A stretch of DNA of 45,518 nt from Spirochaetaceae bacterium (GTDB lineage: Bacteria; Spirochaetota; Spirochaetia; SZUA-6; Bin103): contig JAPPGB010000099.1 in assembly GCA_028821475.1 (NCBI GenBank), positions 1 through 45,518 on the forward strand. The letters run 5' to 3'. The translations under genes and the position numbers were made by a program. The notes under the pieces were generated by a model. That model ran no database searches, was not told where the DNA came from, and worked only from the letters and a program-made list of their open reading frames with translations. This document shows positions 7,371-16,599 of this stretch, one piece after another. Numbering within the stretch: the stretch's first letter is position 1; each line of letters starts with the position of its first letter.

Positions 7371-10300
7371 ATGAGTAAGCGCAGGAGCCGCAGGAAGGCA
7401 TTGCGGCGGGCGCCGGCGCCGCCGCCGGGCGGGGTCCAGCTCGCGCGGCTGGTGCGCAAGAACGTAGCGGATGCGGAGGCGCCGCGCGAGCTGCTGCGTC
7501 GTGTCGCCGGCGGCGAGTTGCCCGCCGCGATCGAGGGGGTGCAGGGCGGCTTTGCCGCGGTGCTGCTGCACTGGCTGCGGGAAGCGGCGGACGGTCCGCT
7601 GGTGGTGGTGACGCCGACCGAGCAGGAAGCGGATCTGCTCGCCGACGACTTGGCCCTGACCGCGGAGCCGGTTGCCGGCCGCGGGTTGACGGCGCGCGCC
7701 TCGGGAACCTCTTCCGCGCCGCACGCGGCGCTTCAGGCGCACGGCGGATCCGCCGCGCAGGCGGTGCCCACCGCCGCCCTCACGATCGCGAACGGCCGTC
7801 CAACGCGCGCCGTCGCGGGCGCGGCGAACCGGCGCAACCGGATCCGGCGCTTTCCCTGGTGGGGGCTGCTGCCGTATGCGAGCGCGTCGCCGCTGCCGGC
7901 GGTGTTCGGCGAGCGCGCCGGCGTGCTCGCCGAACTGGTTACCGCGCCGGAGCAGATCGACATCCTGGTGACCTCAATTCGCGCGTTGCTGACCCCGGTG
8001 CCGCCGCCCGATTACCTGTGCGAGCGGGTGTTCAGGGTCGCCGTGGGCAGCGACCTGGACCCGATCGAGGTGGAGGAACAGCTCGTGACGCTCGGTTACG
8101 TGCGCGTGCCACGCGTCTCCATCCACGGCGAATTCTCGGTCAAGGGCGAGGTGATCGACATCTACCCCTACGACCGCGAACACGCGGTACGCGCGGTGCT
8201 CGACTTCGACACGGTGGAGGAACTGCGTGAATTCGAGCCGGCCACGCAGCGCTCGGTGGCGGCGCTGGCGGAGGCCGCGGTGTACCCGGCGCGCGAAGTG
8301 CACATGGCGGGCGCGGAGCTGGACACGCTGGCCGCCAACCTGGCGCAGCCGTCGCTGCCCGAGGAGGGGCGCGAGCTGTTCCTGGACGCGGTGCGCCGCG
8401 ACCCCGACGCGCGCGGCGCCGAGATGTTCTTTCCGCTGTGCTTTGCCGAGCCGGCCAACCTGCTGCAGATCCTGCCGCCCGGAGCGCTGCTCGTGCTGGC
8501 CGGGGAGGAGCGCCTGGCCGCCACGTTCGACGCGGTGCGCAAGGAATACCAGGCGCTGTACCGGCAGGCGATGGCGGGCGGCCACTTCGGGCCGCTGCCC
8601 AAGTCGCTCCTGCTCGACTATCACCGCCTGATCGGCGATCATCCGCGCCGCGTCGCGGTGCACGAACTTGCCCCGAGTGCCTCCGCGGTGGAATTCGGGG
8701 CCCCGCAGGAGCCGCGGCTGCGGCTGCCGTGCGATCCTCCGCGCTCGTTCTTCGGCAACATTCCCTACTTTCGCGACGAAGTGGGGCGCCTGCTGGCCGC
8801 CGGCAACGAGGTGCTGATCTTCGCGGTGTACGAGCACCAGGCACAGCGCCTCGCCGCGCTGCTCGGCGAACTCGGGCGCAGTGCCCAGGTGCGCATCTTC
8901 CCGCAGAGCATCAGCGCCGGCTTCGCCCTTCCCGACGCCGGGGTCGTGGTGATCCAGGAGAACGAGATCTTCGGGCGCAAGCGGCGCATTCCGCGCGAGG
9001 CGGCCGCGGCCAGGAGCGAGGCGATCGACTCGTTCGTGGACCTGTCCGCGGGCGACTACGTGGTGCACGTCAACTACGGCATCGGCAAGTACCACGGCCT
9101 GGAGCGGATGAAGGTGCTCGGCAACGAGCGCGACTACATCGACCTGGAGTTCGGCGGCGACGAGCACGTCTACCTGCCGATCGAGCAGGTCAACCTGATC
9201 CAGCGCTACGTGGGCAAGGAGGGCCGCGCCCCGAAGCTCGACCGCATCGGCGGCAAGGCGTGGGAGTCGCGCAAGGCGAAGGTGCGCAAGTCGGTGGAGG
9301 AGCTCGCCGAGCGGCTCATCCAGCTCTACGCGCGCCGCAAGCGGGTGCAGGGCACGGCGTTCGACCACGACACCGACTGGCAGGCGCAGTTCGAGGCCGG
9401 CTTCCCGTACCAGGAGACGGACGATCAGATCACCTGCATCGAAGAGGTGAAGGCGGACATGGAGGCGCCGAGCCCGATGGACCGGCTGATCTGCGGCGAC
9501 GTCGGGTTCGGCAAGACCGAGGTGGCGCTGCGCGCGGCGTTCAAGGCGGTGATGGGCGGCAAGCAGGTGGCGGTGCTGACGCCGACCACCATCCTGGCCG
9601 AGCAGCACTTCGAGACCTTCCTGGAGCGGTTTCAGGCATTCCCGGTCAAGATCGAGATGCTGTCGCGTTTTCGCAGCCGGCAGGAACAGCGCTCGGTGGT
9701 GGCGGCGGTCGGGGCGGGCGGCGTCGACGTGGTAATCGGCACCCACCGGCTGATCCAGAAGGACGTGCAGTTCAAGAACCTCGGCCTGCTGGTGATCGAC
9801 GAGGAGCAGCGTTTCGGCGTCAAGCACAAGGAGCGGCTCAAGGAGCTGAAGGCCAACATCGACTGCCTTACGCTGACCGCGACGCCCATTCCGCGCACCC
9901 TGCACATGTCGCTCACCAAGATTCGCGACATGTCGCTCATCACCACGCCGCCGCAGAACCGCCTGCCGATCGAGACCTTCATCCAGGAGTTCGACGAGGA
10001 GTTGGTCGCCGATGCCATACGCAAGGAGCTGGCACGCGGCGGGCAGGTGTTCTACCTGCACAACCGGGTGCGCTCGATCCGCGAGATCATGGGCTTCCTG
10101 GTGCGCCTGCTGCCGGAGGCGAGCATCGAGTTCGCGCACGGCCAGATGGGCGAGGCGGACCTGGAGGAGGTGATGCACCGCTTCGTCGGCGGCGAGTTCG
10201 AGGTGCTGGTGACGACCACGATCATCGAGAACGGGCTCGACATTCCCAACGTCAACACGATCATCATCGATCGCGCCGACATGTTCGGCATCGCCCAGCT

Positions 10301-11045
10301 CTACCAGTTGCGCGGGCGGGTGGGGCGCTCCGGCAAGCCGGCATACGCGTACCTGTTCTACCCCAAGGACCACGCGCTGACCGAGCTGGCCATGAAGCGG
10401 CTGCGCATCATCTCCGACTTCACCGAACTGGGCGCCGGCTTCAAGGTAGCGATGAAGGACCTCGAGGTACGCGGCGCCGGCAACCTGCTCGGCGGCGAGC
10501 AGTCGGGCGACATCCTGGCGGTGGGCTACGACATGTACGTGCGCCTGCTCGACCAGGCGATTGCCGCGATGGGGGGCAACGGGCGCCGCGCGGACCTGGA
10601 CATTCCCGACGTCTACCTGGAACTGGAGTACTCCGGCTATATCCCGGACGACTACATCTCCGAGCCGGTGGTGAAGATGGAGGTGTACAAGAAGATCTCC
10701 AGCGTGACGGCGGCGGCCGAGCTGGAGCGTGTGCACGGCGAGCTGATAGACCGCTTCGGGCCGCTGCCCGACGTGGTGCTGAGCCTGCTGTCGATCGCCG
10801 AGATACGCATCGCCTGCCGGCGCCTGGCGGTTGCGTCCCTGCGCGAGCAGCGTGGCGTGGTGCGGGTGGAGTTTGCCCGGCTGCAGCAGGTGTCGGTGGA
10901 GAAGGTGACGCGCCTGATCGCGGACAGCGGCGGCAGCGTGCGCCTCGATGCGGCGCGGCCCAACTGCCTGCTGATCGACACCGGCGGCATCGGCCTGCGC
11001 GAGAAGAGTGAATTCCTGAGCGAAAAGCTCGGCGCCCTGGTGTAG
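7371..11045 (+). CDS. mfd: Transcription-repair coupling factor Mfd
   Basis: 1224-residue SF2 translocase that displaces stalled RNA polymerase and recruits UvrA for transcription-coupled repair. Domain order is normal: UvrB-like N-terminal modules (FPWWGLLPY region, then GEFSVKGEVIDIYPYD), a CarD-like RNA polymerase-interaction domain (DYVVHVNYGIGKYHGLE, about residue 560), and the translocase with Walker A GDVGFGKT at 709-716, DEEQ at 810-813, TATPIPRTLHMS, and motif VI QLRGRVGRSGK. The TRCF C-terminal domain follows. About 50 extra residues rich in Ala, Arg and Thr sit at 103-153, between ADDLAL and RRFPWW, where most Mfd proteins have a short linker. It is the first gene of a repair-related + strand block. 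Confidence 0.97.
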   Translation: MSKRRSRRKALRRAPAPPPGGVQLARLVRKNVADAEAPRELLRRVAGGELPAAIEGVQGGFAAVLLHWLREAADGPLVVVTPTEQEADLLADDLALTAEPVAGRGLTARASGTSSAPHAALQAHGGSAAQAVPTAALTIANGRPTRAVAGAANRRNRIRRFPWWGLLPYASASPLPAVFGERAGVLAELVTAPEQIDILVTSIRALLTPVPPPDYLCERVFRVAVGSDLDPIEVEEQLVTLGYVRVPRVSIHGEFSVKGEVIDIYPYDREHAVRAVLDFDTVEELREFEPATQRSVAALAEAAVYPAREVHMAGAELDTLAANLAQPSLPEEGRELFLDAVRRDPDARGAEMFFPLCFAEPANLLQILPPGALLVLAGEERLAATFDAVRKEYQALYRQAMAGGHFGPLPKSLLLDYHRLIGDHPRRVAVHELAPSASAVEFGAPQEPRLRLPCDPPRSFFGNIPYFRDEVGRLLAAGNEVLIFAVYEHQAQRLAALLGELGRSAQVRIFPQSISAGFALPDAGVVVIQENEIFGRKRRIPREAAAARSEAIDSFVDLSAGDYVVHVNYGIGKYHGLERMKVLGNERDYIDLEFGGDEHVYLPIEQVNLIQRYVGKEGRAPKLDRIGGKAWESRKAKVRKSVEELAERLIQLYARRKRVQGTAFDHDTDWQAQFEAGFPYQETDDQITCIEEVKADMEAPSPMDRLICGDVGFGKTEVALRAAFKAVMGGKQVAVLTPTTILAEQHFETFLERFQAFPVKIEMLSRFRSRQEQRSVVAAVGAGGVDVVIGTHRLIQKDVQFKNLGLLVIDEEQRFGVKHKERLKELKANIDCLTLTATPIPRTLHMSLTKIRDMSLITTPPQNRLPIETFIQEFDEELVADAIRKELARGGQVFYLHNRVRSIREIMGFLVRLLPEASIEFAHGQMGEADLEEVMHRFVGGEFEVLVTTTIIENGLDIPNVNTIIIDRADMFGIAQLYQLRGRVGRSGKPAYAYLFYPKDHALTELAMKRLRIISDFTELGAGFKVAMKDLEVRGAGNLLGGEQSGDILAVGYDMYVRLLDQAIAAMGGNGRRADLDIPDVYLELEYSGYIPDDYISEPVVKMEVYKKISSVTAAAELERVHGELIDRFGPLPDVVLSLLSIAEIRIACRRLAVASLREQRGVVRVEFARLQQVSVEKVTRLIADSGGSVRLDAARPNCLLIDTGGIGLREKSEFLSEKLGALV

Positions 11046-11113
11046 CACCGCGGTCCCGAAGCTGCCGCTACGCGCCCTCCCGCGGCGTTGGCGCGAGGTG
11101 ATCTGAGGTGATC

Positions 11114-11127
11114 CCCGCCGTGGCGGG
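11114..11127. terminator. Short hairpin after mfd
   Basis: CCCGCC-GT-GGCGGG, preceded by a directly repeated GAGGTGATC (11097-11112 region). There is no T tract, so this is a weak terminator candidate. It lies in the 124-base gap before the LON-domain gene. Confidence 0.25.
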
Positions 11128-11169
11128 CAGGCGTGCGGCGAGCGTGCTATGCTAAGCGAGTGAGGGGCG

Positions 11170-11802
11170 ATGCCGGAACCTGACGCGACCCTGCCGCTGT
11201 TCCCGCTCAACGTGGTGCTGTATCCGCGCGCGCCGCTGCCGTTGCACATCTTCGAGGAACGCTACAAGGAGATGGTAGCCGCGGCGCTCGACGGCGAGGG
11301 CGTGTTCGGAATGGTGTGCGCCGGCAAGGCCGGCGTGGCGCGCGTGGGGTGCACGGCCAAGATCGTCAAGGTGATCCGGCGCTACGACGACGGCCGCATG
11401 GACATCCTGACGGTCGGCATGCGCCGCTTCCGCATTGCCCGCCTGGTAACCGACGAGGCGTACTTGCAGGCGCAGGTGAGCTACTTCGGCGACGAAGCCG
11501 CCGGCACCGGCGGGAAGCTGGTGGCGCGCTGCATGAAACTGTACCGCGAGATCTACGAATCGACGCCGGGCAACCTTCCGGAAGCGGACCTGGAGGAATG
11601 TTCCGCGACCGTGGCGTCCTTCTACCTGGCCTACTTCAGCGACCTGTCGCTGGTCCGCAAGCAGCAGTTCCTGGAACTCACCGACCCGAACACCCGCCTG
11701 CGCGCGTTGCGCAAGGCATTCGAGACGCGCCTGCGGGAACGCCAGGAGAGCCGCCGCCGGGCACGCCGGATCGAGGGCAACGGCCACCTCCCCCCGCGAT
11801 AG
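11170..11802 (+). CDS. LON peptidase substrate-binding domain protein
   Basis: 210 residues, essentially a single LON N-terminal (PUA-like) domain. It opens with LPLFPLNVVLYPRAPLPLHIFEERY, the classic beginning of this domain, and has GMRRFRI in the middle. The ATPase and serine protease domains of Lon are absent, so it is not a protease. Stand-alone versions are common and lack a settled function; they may act as protein-binding adaptors. The C-terminus is a basic tail. GAGGGG at 11162-11167 lies very close to the ATG. It sits between mfd and the MrfAB-like pair on the same strand. Confidence 0.9.
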   Translation: MPEPDATLPLFPLNVVLYPRAPLPLHIFEERYKEMVAAALDGEGVFGMVCAGKAGVARVGCTAKIVKVIRRYDDGRMDILTVGMRRFRIARLVTDEAYLQAQVSYFGDEAAGTGGKLVARCMKLYREIYESTPGNLPEADLEECSATVASFYLAYFSDLSLVRKQQFLELTDPNTRLRALRKAFETRLRERQESRRRARRIEGNGHLPPR

Positions 11803-11823
11803 CGGTCGCACGGGGGCAATGCT

Positions 11824-11839
11824 GCCCGGCTGGCCGGGC
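11824..11839. terminator. GC hairpin between LON-domain gene and helicase gene
   Basis: GCCCGGC-TG-GCCGGGC, followed by two further GCCGGGC-type words, forms a CCGGG-rich cluster in a 114-base gap. No T tract. It could be a terminator or attenuator, or just a GC-rich intergenic repeat. Confidence 0.3.
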
Positions 11840-11916
11840 TGCCGGGCCCTGCCGGGCCGTGCGAGCGTTGCTCCGCGAGCGGGAGGCGGGCTATCCTGAC
11901 GGTCGGGAGGGGACTG

Positions 11917-14418
11917 TTGCTGGACGAGGTGGTGGCCGGCCTGCGCGGCGACCCGGCGTTCATGAGCGGGGTGTGCCATTGGCAGGTGGTGCCGGCGCGG
12001 GACGCCCGCACCAGGCCGTTTGCGCCGGTGGTCGACGCACGTCTGCGCGCGGCGCTGCGGCGGCGCGGCATCGGCGCGTGGTATACCCACCAGGAGCGCT
12101 GCTTCGAGTTGGCGCGGGCCGGCCGCAACGTGGTGCTGGTCACGCCTACCGCCTCCGGCAAGACGCTGGCCTACAACGTGCCGATCCTGCAGCGGTGCAT
12201 CGAAGACGCGGACGCCTGTGCCCTGTACCTGTTCCCGACCAAGGCGCTGGCGCAGGATCAGCGCCACGAACTGGACGGACTGGTCCGTGAAGCCGGGCTC
12301 GGCGTGCAGGTGGCCACCTACGACGGCGACACGCCCACCTCCGCCCGCCGCGCGATCCGCGGCCGCGCGCGGCTGGTCATATCCAACCCCGACATGCTGC
12401 ACGCGGCGGTGCTGCCGCACCATCCACAATGGGAGCGCTTCTTTCGCGGGCTGCGCTTCGTGGTGATTGACGAGCTGCATACCTATCGCGGCATCTTCGG
12501 GTCCCACTTCACCAACGTGCTGCGCCGCCTGCACCGGCTGACCGCGTTCTATGGCGTGCGGCCCCGGTTCCTGTGCTGTTCGGCGACCATCGGCAATCCG
12601 CGGCAACTGGCGGAGCGCATCGTCGGGCAGCCGGTCGAGCTGATCGCGGACAGCGGCGCGGCGAGCGGGGAGCGCCACTTCGTGCTGTACAACCCGCCGC
12701 TGGTGGACCGCGAGCAGGGAATCCGGCGCAGCGTGGTGCTGGAGGCGCGTTCGGTGGCGGCCCGGCTGCTGCGCCGCGGCATCAAGACCATCGTGTTCGC
12801 ACGCTCGCGGGCGCGCACCGAGTTGCTCACCGCCTACATTCGCGATGCGCTGGTCCGCACCGGCGCCGACGAACGTGATGACCGCGAATCGAGCGAGCGC
12901 GGCGGCGGGCGGCTGGCATCGTACCGCGGCGGCTACCTGCCGAGCGAGCGGCGCGCGATCGAGCGCGGGCTGCGCGACGGCACGCTGGACGGCGTGGTAG
13001 CCACCACCGCCCTGGAGCTGGGCATCGACATCGGCAGCCTGGACGCCTCGGTGCTGGCAGGGTTCCCCGGCACCATCGCCGCCACCTGGCAGCAGGCGGG
13101 CCGTGCCGGACGGCGCAACGCGGCCGCCCTGTCGATCCTGATTGCCTCGGCGGCGCCGATCGACCAGTTCATCATCCGCCATCCGGAGTACTTCTTCACC
13201 GGCTCCCCGGAGAGCGGCTGGGTGGACCCGGACAACATCCACGTGCTGCTCGGCCACGTGCGCTGCGCGGCGTTCGAGCTGCCGTTCGCCGACGCCGAGT
13301 TGCGCGACCGCGGCGCGGCGACCGGTACCGACCGCGTTGCGGCGGTGGGCGACGACGGCCGGGCGCCGTTCGGGGGCGCTGCCGGCGAACTGCTGCGCCA
13401 CCTTGGCGACCGCGGTGAGGTGCGCGCCGCCGCGGGACGCTGGTATTGGACCGACAGCTCCTATCCCGCCGGGCGGGTGTCGCTGCGCACCGCTACGTCC
13501 GCCAACGTGGCCATCACCGACCACACCGGCGGCCGGCGGCAGGTCCTGGGCGAGATGGACCTGCCGTCCGCCAAGACGCTGCTGTTCCCCGGCGCCATCT
13601 ATCTCCATCACGGTGCTTCCTACATCGTCACCGGTCTCGACCCGGACCGGCACCACTGCAGCGTGGAGCAGACCGACGCCGGCTACTTTACCGAGGCGAT
13701 CGTGCAGTCGGAGCTGACCATTGCGCGGCGCGACAGCGACGAGGTGCGCGCCGGGCTGGGGCTGCTGCTGGCAGATATCCGGGTGGTGCGGCGGACGACG
13801 GGGTTCCGGAAGCTGCGCTACGGCACCCATGAGAAGATCGGCACCGGTGACATCGACCTGCCGGCCGACGAGATGTACACCTGTTCGGTCGTGCTGCACT
13901 TCCCGCGTCGGACGGCGGGCGGGGCATACCTGGCGCGCTGCGGCGCGGCGCAGCGCTCGTTCGCGGTCGAGGGGATGGCGGCGCTGCTGCACAACGTGGC
14001 GCCGCTGTTCCTGCTGTGCGATCCGGGCGACCTGGCGGTGGCCGCGCGCGCGCGGGATGCCGAGCTCGACTGTCCGGCGGTGTACCTGTACGACGCCTGT
14101 CCGGGCGGCTCCGGGCTGGCGGCGGGGCTGCATGGGCAACTGGCGCGGGTGCTGGACGGCTGCCGCGACCTGCTGGCGGCGTGTCCGTGCGCCGCCGGCT
14201 GTCCGTCCTGCATCGGCCCCCCGGCTGCGCTGCCGGCCGGCGTGCCCGCGCACGGTGCGAACGGTGCCGGCGGCGGGCCGGACAACGGCAAGGAGCGGCT
14301 GCTGGAGGCTCTGGCGCACCTGCATCCGGGCACGCCGGCGCGCGCGCCGACGGGTTCGACGGCTGGGGTGGCAACGGCGGTCGCGCCGGTCGCCGCGCTG
14401 GCGGAGGAGATGGGGTGA
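11917..14418 (+). CDS. MrfA-like DEAH-type helicase with DUF1998 domain
   Basis: 833-residue SF2 helicase of the YprA/MrfA family. Walker A is TPTASGKT (76-83), the Walker B equivalent is DELH (185-188), and motif VI is QQAGRAGRR. The C-terminal DUF1998 region has the four-cysteine zinc cluster C756, C758, C762 and C765. In Bacillus subtilis, MrfA works with the exonuclease MrfB in a UvrABC-independent repair path for mitomycin C damage (established knowledge). The next gene here is a MrfB homologue that overlaps the stop codon, which strengthens the assignment. The start is TTG with a GGGAGGGG ribosome binding site at 11905-11912. The tail after the Cys cluster is Ala/Pro-rich and variable. 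Confidence 0.9.
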   Translation: MLDEVVAGLRGDPAFMSGVCHWQVVPARDARTRPFAPVVDARLRAALRRRGIGAWYTHQERCFELARAGRNVVLVTPTASGKTLAYNVPILQRCIEDADACALYLFPTKALAQDQRHELDGLVREAGLGVQVATYDGDTPTSARRAIRGRARLVISNPDMLHAAVLPHHPQWERFFRGLRFVVIDELHTYRGIFGSHFTNVLRRLHRLTAFYGVRPRFLCCSATIGNPRQLAERIVGQPVELIADSGAASGERHFVLYNPPLVDREQGIRRSVVLEARSVAARLLRRGIKTIVFARSRARTELLTAYIRDALVRTGADERDDRESSERGGGRLASYRGGYLPSERRAIERGLRDGTLDGVVATTALELGIDIGSLDASVLAGFPGTIAATWQQAGRAGRRNAAALSILIASAAPIDQFIIRHPEYFFTGSPESGWVDPDNIHVLLGHVRCAAFELPFADAELRDRGAATGTDRVAAVGDDGRAPFGGAAGELLRHLGDRGEVRAAAGRWYWTDSSYPAGRVSLRTATSANVAITDHTGGRRQVLGEMDLPSAKTLLFPGAIYLHHGASYIVTGLDPDRHHCSVEQTDAGYFTEAIVQSELTIARRDSDEVRAGLGLLLADIRVVRRTTGFRKLRYGTHEKIGTGDIDLPADEMYTCSVVLHFPRRTAGGAYLARCGAAQRSFAVEGMAALLHNVAPLFLLCDPGDLAVAARARDAELDCPAVYLYDACPGGSGLAAGLHGQLARVLDGCRDLLAACPCAAGCPSCIGPPAALPAGVPAHGANGAGGGPDNGKERLLEALAHLHPGTPARAPTGSTAGVATAVAPVAALAEEMG

Positions 14419-15608
14419 GCGCGTCGGTCCGGGAACGGCTCGGCATGATGACCGGGTCCGAGCTGGCGGAGCCGCAGCCGCCGGCGGGGGCGTCGCGGGT
14501 GCCGGAGCAGCTCCTGGCGGCCGGCTGGCGCGAGATCGCACCCTGCGTATATGGACGCGACGGCGAGGCGCCGGTGCCGCCGCGCGTCGCCGGCGGCGAT
14601 GCGGCCAGCCGGCTGCTGCCCGACGACTGCCGGATCGGCGACTGCCTGTTCTGGGACACCGAGACTACCGGCCTGGCGGGCGCGGGAACAGTGATCTTTC
14701 TGGTCGGCTGCGGCTGGGTGGAGGGACCGCGCGTGCGCTTCCACCAGGTGTTTCTGGCCGACTTCCCCGGCGAACAGCGGTTCCTGGAGCACTTGCGCGA
14801 CCTGTTCTCGCGCTTCGGTGCGTTCGTGTCCTACAACGGAAAGGCGTTCGATTCCACCATCCTCAGGACGCGCCTGGTGATGTCCGGGGTGACCATGGCG
14901 CTCGGCTACCAGCTCGACCTGCTCTACCTGGCGCGCCGATTCTGGCGGCGGCTGCTCGACAACTGCCGGCTGACCACCATTGAGCAGGAGGTGCTGGACG
15001 TGCGGCGCGGCGACGACATTCCGGGCTGGATGGCGCCGGAGATATACTTCGACAGCCTGCGCCGGGGCGTGCTCGGCGAGCTGCCGGCGGTGTTTCGTCA
15101 CAACGAGTCGGACGTGCTGGCGCTGGTGCGCCTGCTGGCGGTGGTCAACGGGGTGCTGGCGGGGGGCGCCGATCAGGAGCCGCTGGTGGGCGTGGATCGC
15201 GGGGCGGTGGGTTCGTTCCTGCTGCAGCAGGGCGACCGGCGCGGCGCACACATGCTGCGCCAGGCGTACCGCGGCGGCGACGAAGACGCCGGGAATCTGC
15301 TCGGACTGCACTTCAAGCGGGCCTCCGACTGGCATTCCGCCGTCTCGCTGTGGCAGGACATGGTGCGCGTGCACGACAGCCTGCGCGCGGCGGTGGAGCT
15401 GAGCAAGTACTACGAGCATCGGGCGCGCGACTTGCCGGCGGCGCTGGCCTCGATCGCGCCGTTCCTGGCGCCGCATAGCGCCGGTGCGCAAAGCGCCGGT
15501 GCGCCCGGAGGCGGTACTCCCGCTCGTGACGCGCTTGGTGAGCTGTCCGGGCTGGTGCACCGCGAGGCGCGCATTCGCGCCAAGCTGCGCCGCGCGGCCG
15601 CGACCTGA
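14415..15608 (+). CDS. MrfB-like DEDDh exonuclease (RNase H-like domain, YprB family)
   Basis: 397 residues from GTG 14415, which overlaps the helicase stop as GTGA and has GGAGGAG just upstream. The frame is open further left, but that part is helicase antiframe. The exonuclease core is complete: D81 and E83 in WDTETTGLAG, D146 in YNGKAFDS, and H229/D233 in HNESD. The C-terminal third contains TPR-like helical repeats, as in Bacillus MrfB. It is predicted to degrade DNA at lesions together with the MrfA-like helicase. ATGs at 14445 and 14448 are less likely starts. Confidence 0.9.
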   Translation: MSASVRERLGMMTGSELAEPQPPAGASRVPEQLLAAGWREIAPCVYGRDGEAPVPPRVAGGDAASRLLPDDCRIGDCLFWDTETTGLAGAGTVIFLVGCGWVEGPRVRFHQVFLADFPGEQRFLEHLRDLFSRFGAFVSYNGKAFDSTILRTRLVMSGVTMALGYQLDLLYLARRFWRRLLDNCRLTTIEQEVLDVRRGDDIPGWMAPEIYFDSLRRGVLGELPAVFRHNESDVLALVRLLAVVNGVLAGGADQEPLVGVDRGAVGSFLLQQGDRRGAHMLRQAYRGGDEDAGNLLGLHFKRASDWHSAVSLWQDMVRVHDSLRAAVELSKYYEHRARDLPAALASIAPFLAPHSAGAQSAGAPGGGTPARDALGELSGLVHREARIRAKLRRAAAT

Positions 15609-15687
15609 TCAACAGGCGCGGTCCCTCCGTGACGCCAAGGGTCATGAAGGCGGCCCACAGGTCCGTGCGCTCGACATGACGTACGGA

Positions 15688-16587
15688 CTACGCGGTGTGA
15701 CTACCCGGACGCCCCGCACCACCCCGCAGCCGCGGGTCGAGCAGGTCTCGCACGGCGTCGCCGAACATGTTGAGGCTGAAGACGGTGACCGTCAGGCACA
15801 GACCGGGCCAGAACGCCAGCCGCGGCGCTATCTCCATGTACTGGCGTCCCTCCCGGCTGAGCAGACCTCCCCAATCAGGAATCCCGGGAGGCAGACCGTA
15901 CCCGAGGAAGCCCAGAGAAGCCAGGGCCAGGACTACGCCGCCAATGCTCACGCTGAACGTTATGATCACGACAGGCAGGACATTCGGCACCACGTGGCGC
16001 ATGAACGTTCTCAATCTCGACGCGCCAACCGCTTCGGCCGCCTGAAAATACGCGTTCTCCTTGATGCCGATCACGGCGCCCCTGATCACGCGACTGCCGC
16101 CGATGCCTCCGGCTATCCCGAGGACCAGTATGATCTGTGGCACACCCCGTCCCACGATGGACATCATCGTCAACAACAGGAGCAGTCCCGGGAACGCCAT
16201 CCAGGCATCGACGAATCTCTGCAACAGAATATCGAATCGACCACCAAGGAACCCGGCCGTGCCGCCGATCACGGTGCTGATCACGACGCTGAGAGTGGTC
16301 ACTGCCAGACCGACGAGCAGCGACACGCGCGCCCCGAAGATGAGGCGGCTCAACAGGTCTCGCCCGGCCTGGTCGGTGCCCAGGAGATACTGCGCCGATG
16401 GGCCCTGAAGCCGGTCGATCAGGTGTATTTCATCATACGGATAGGGAGCCAGGACGTCGGCAAAGATGGCAACGAAAAGCAATGTCAATACGATCAACGC
16501 GCTGATCGCTCCCAACGGCTTCCGCCTGGCCAGCCTGACCAGGGAATCCACCCTCCGAACAGGCCGTCGAGCGTTACTCATTGCCAC
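15688..16587 (-). CDS. ABC transporter permease, DppC/OppC type
   Basis: 299-residue inner membrane permease with about six transmembrane segments. The N-terminal region has LGTDQAGRDLLSRLIFGARVSL and the central loop has EAVGASRLRTFMRHVVPNVLP, the EAA motif that contacts the ATPase. Oligopeptide/dipeptide/nickel family. It appears intact, unlike its two upstream partners, the DppB-type permease and the substrate-binding protein. No ATPase subunit is present nearby, so the system cannot work from this locus alone. The start may be GTG 16587 or ATG 16581. GC is slightly lower than in neighbouring housekeeping genes. Confidence 0.9.
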   Translation of the reverse strand: MAMSNARRPVRRVDSLVRLARRKPLGAISALIVLTLLFVAIFADVLAPYPYDEIHLIDRLQGPSAQYLLGTDQAGRDLLSRLIFGARVSLLVGLAVTTLSVVISTVIGGTAGFLGGRFDILLQRFVDAWMAFPGLLLLLTMMSIVGRGVPQIILVLGIAGGIGGSRVIRGAVIGIKENAYFQAAEAVGASRLRTFMRHVVPNVLPVVIITFSVSIGGVVLALASLGFLGYGLPPGIPDWGGLLSREGRQYMEIAPRLAFWPGLCLTVTVFSLNMFGDAVRDLLDPRLRGGAGRPGSHTA

Positions 16588-16599
16588 GGTCTACTCGCT

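Noticed and set aside
7037-7459. 140-codon minus-strand frame in the gap before mfd
   Set aside because: It crosses the mfd promoter and start, has no recognisable domain and no ribosome binding site.
7974-11249. 1091-codon open frame antisense to mfd
   Set aside because: Shadow of mfd third-position GC bias; no conserved motifs.
11152-14541. 1129-codon open frame antisense to the helicase gene
   Set aside because: Mirror of the helicase gene; composition like other antisense shadows.
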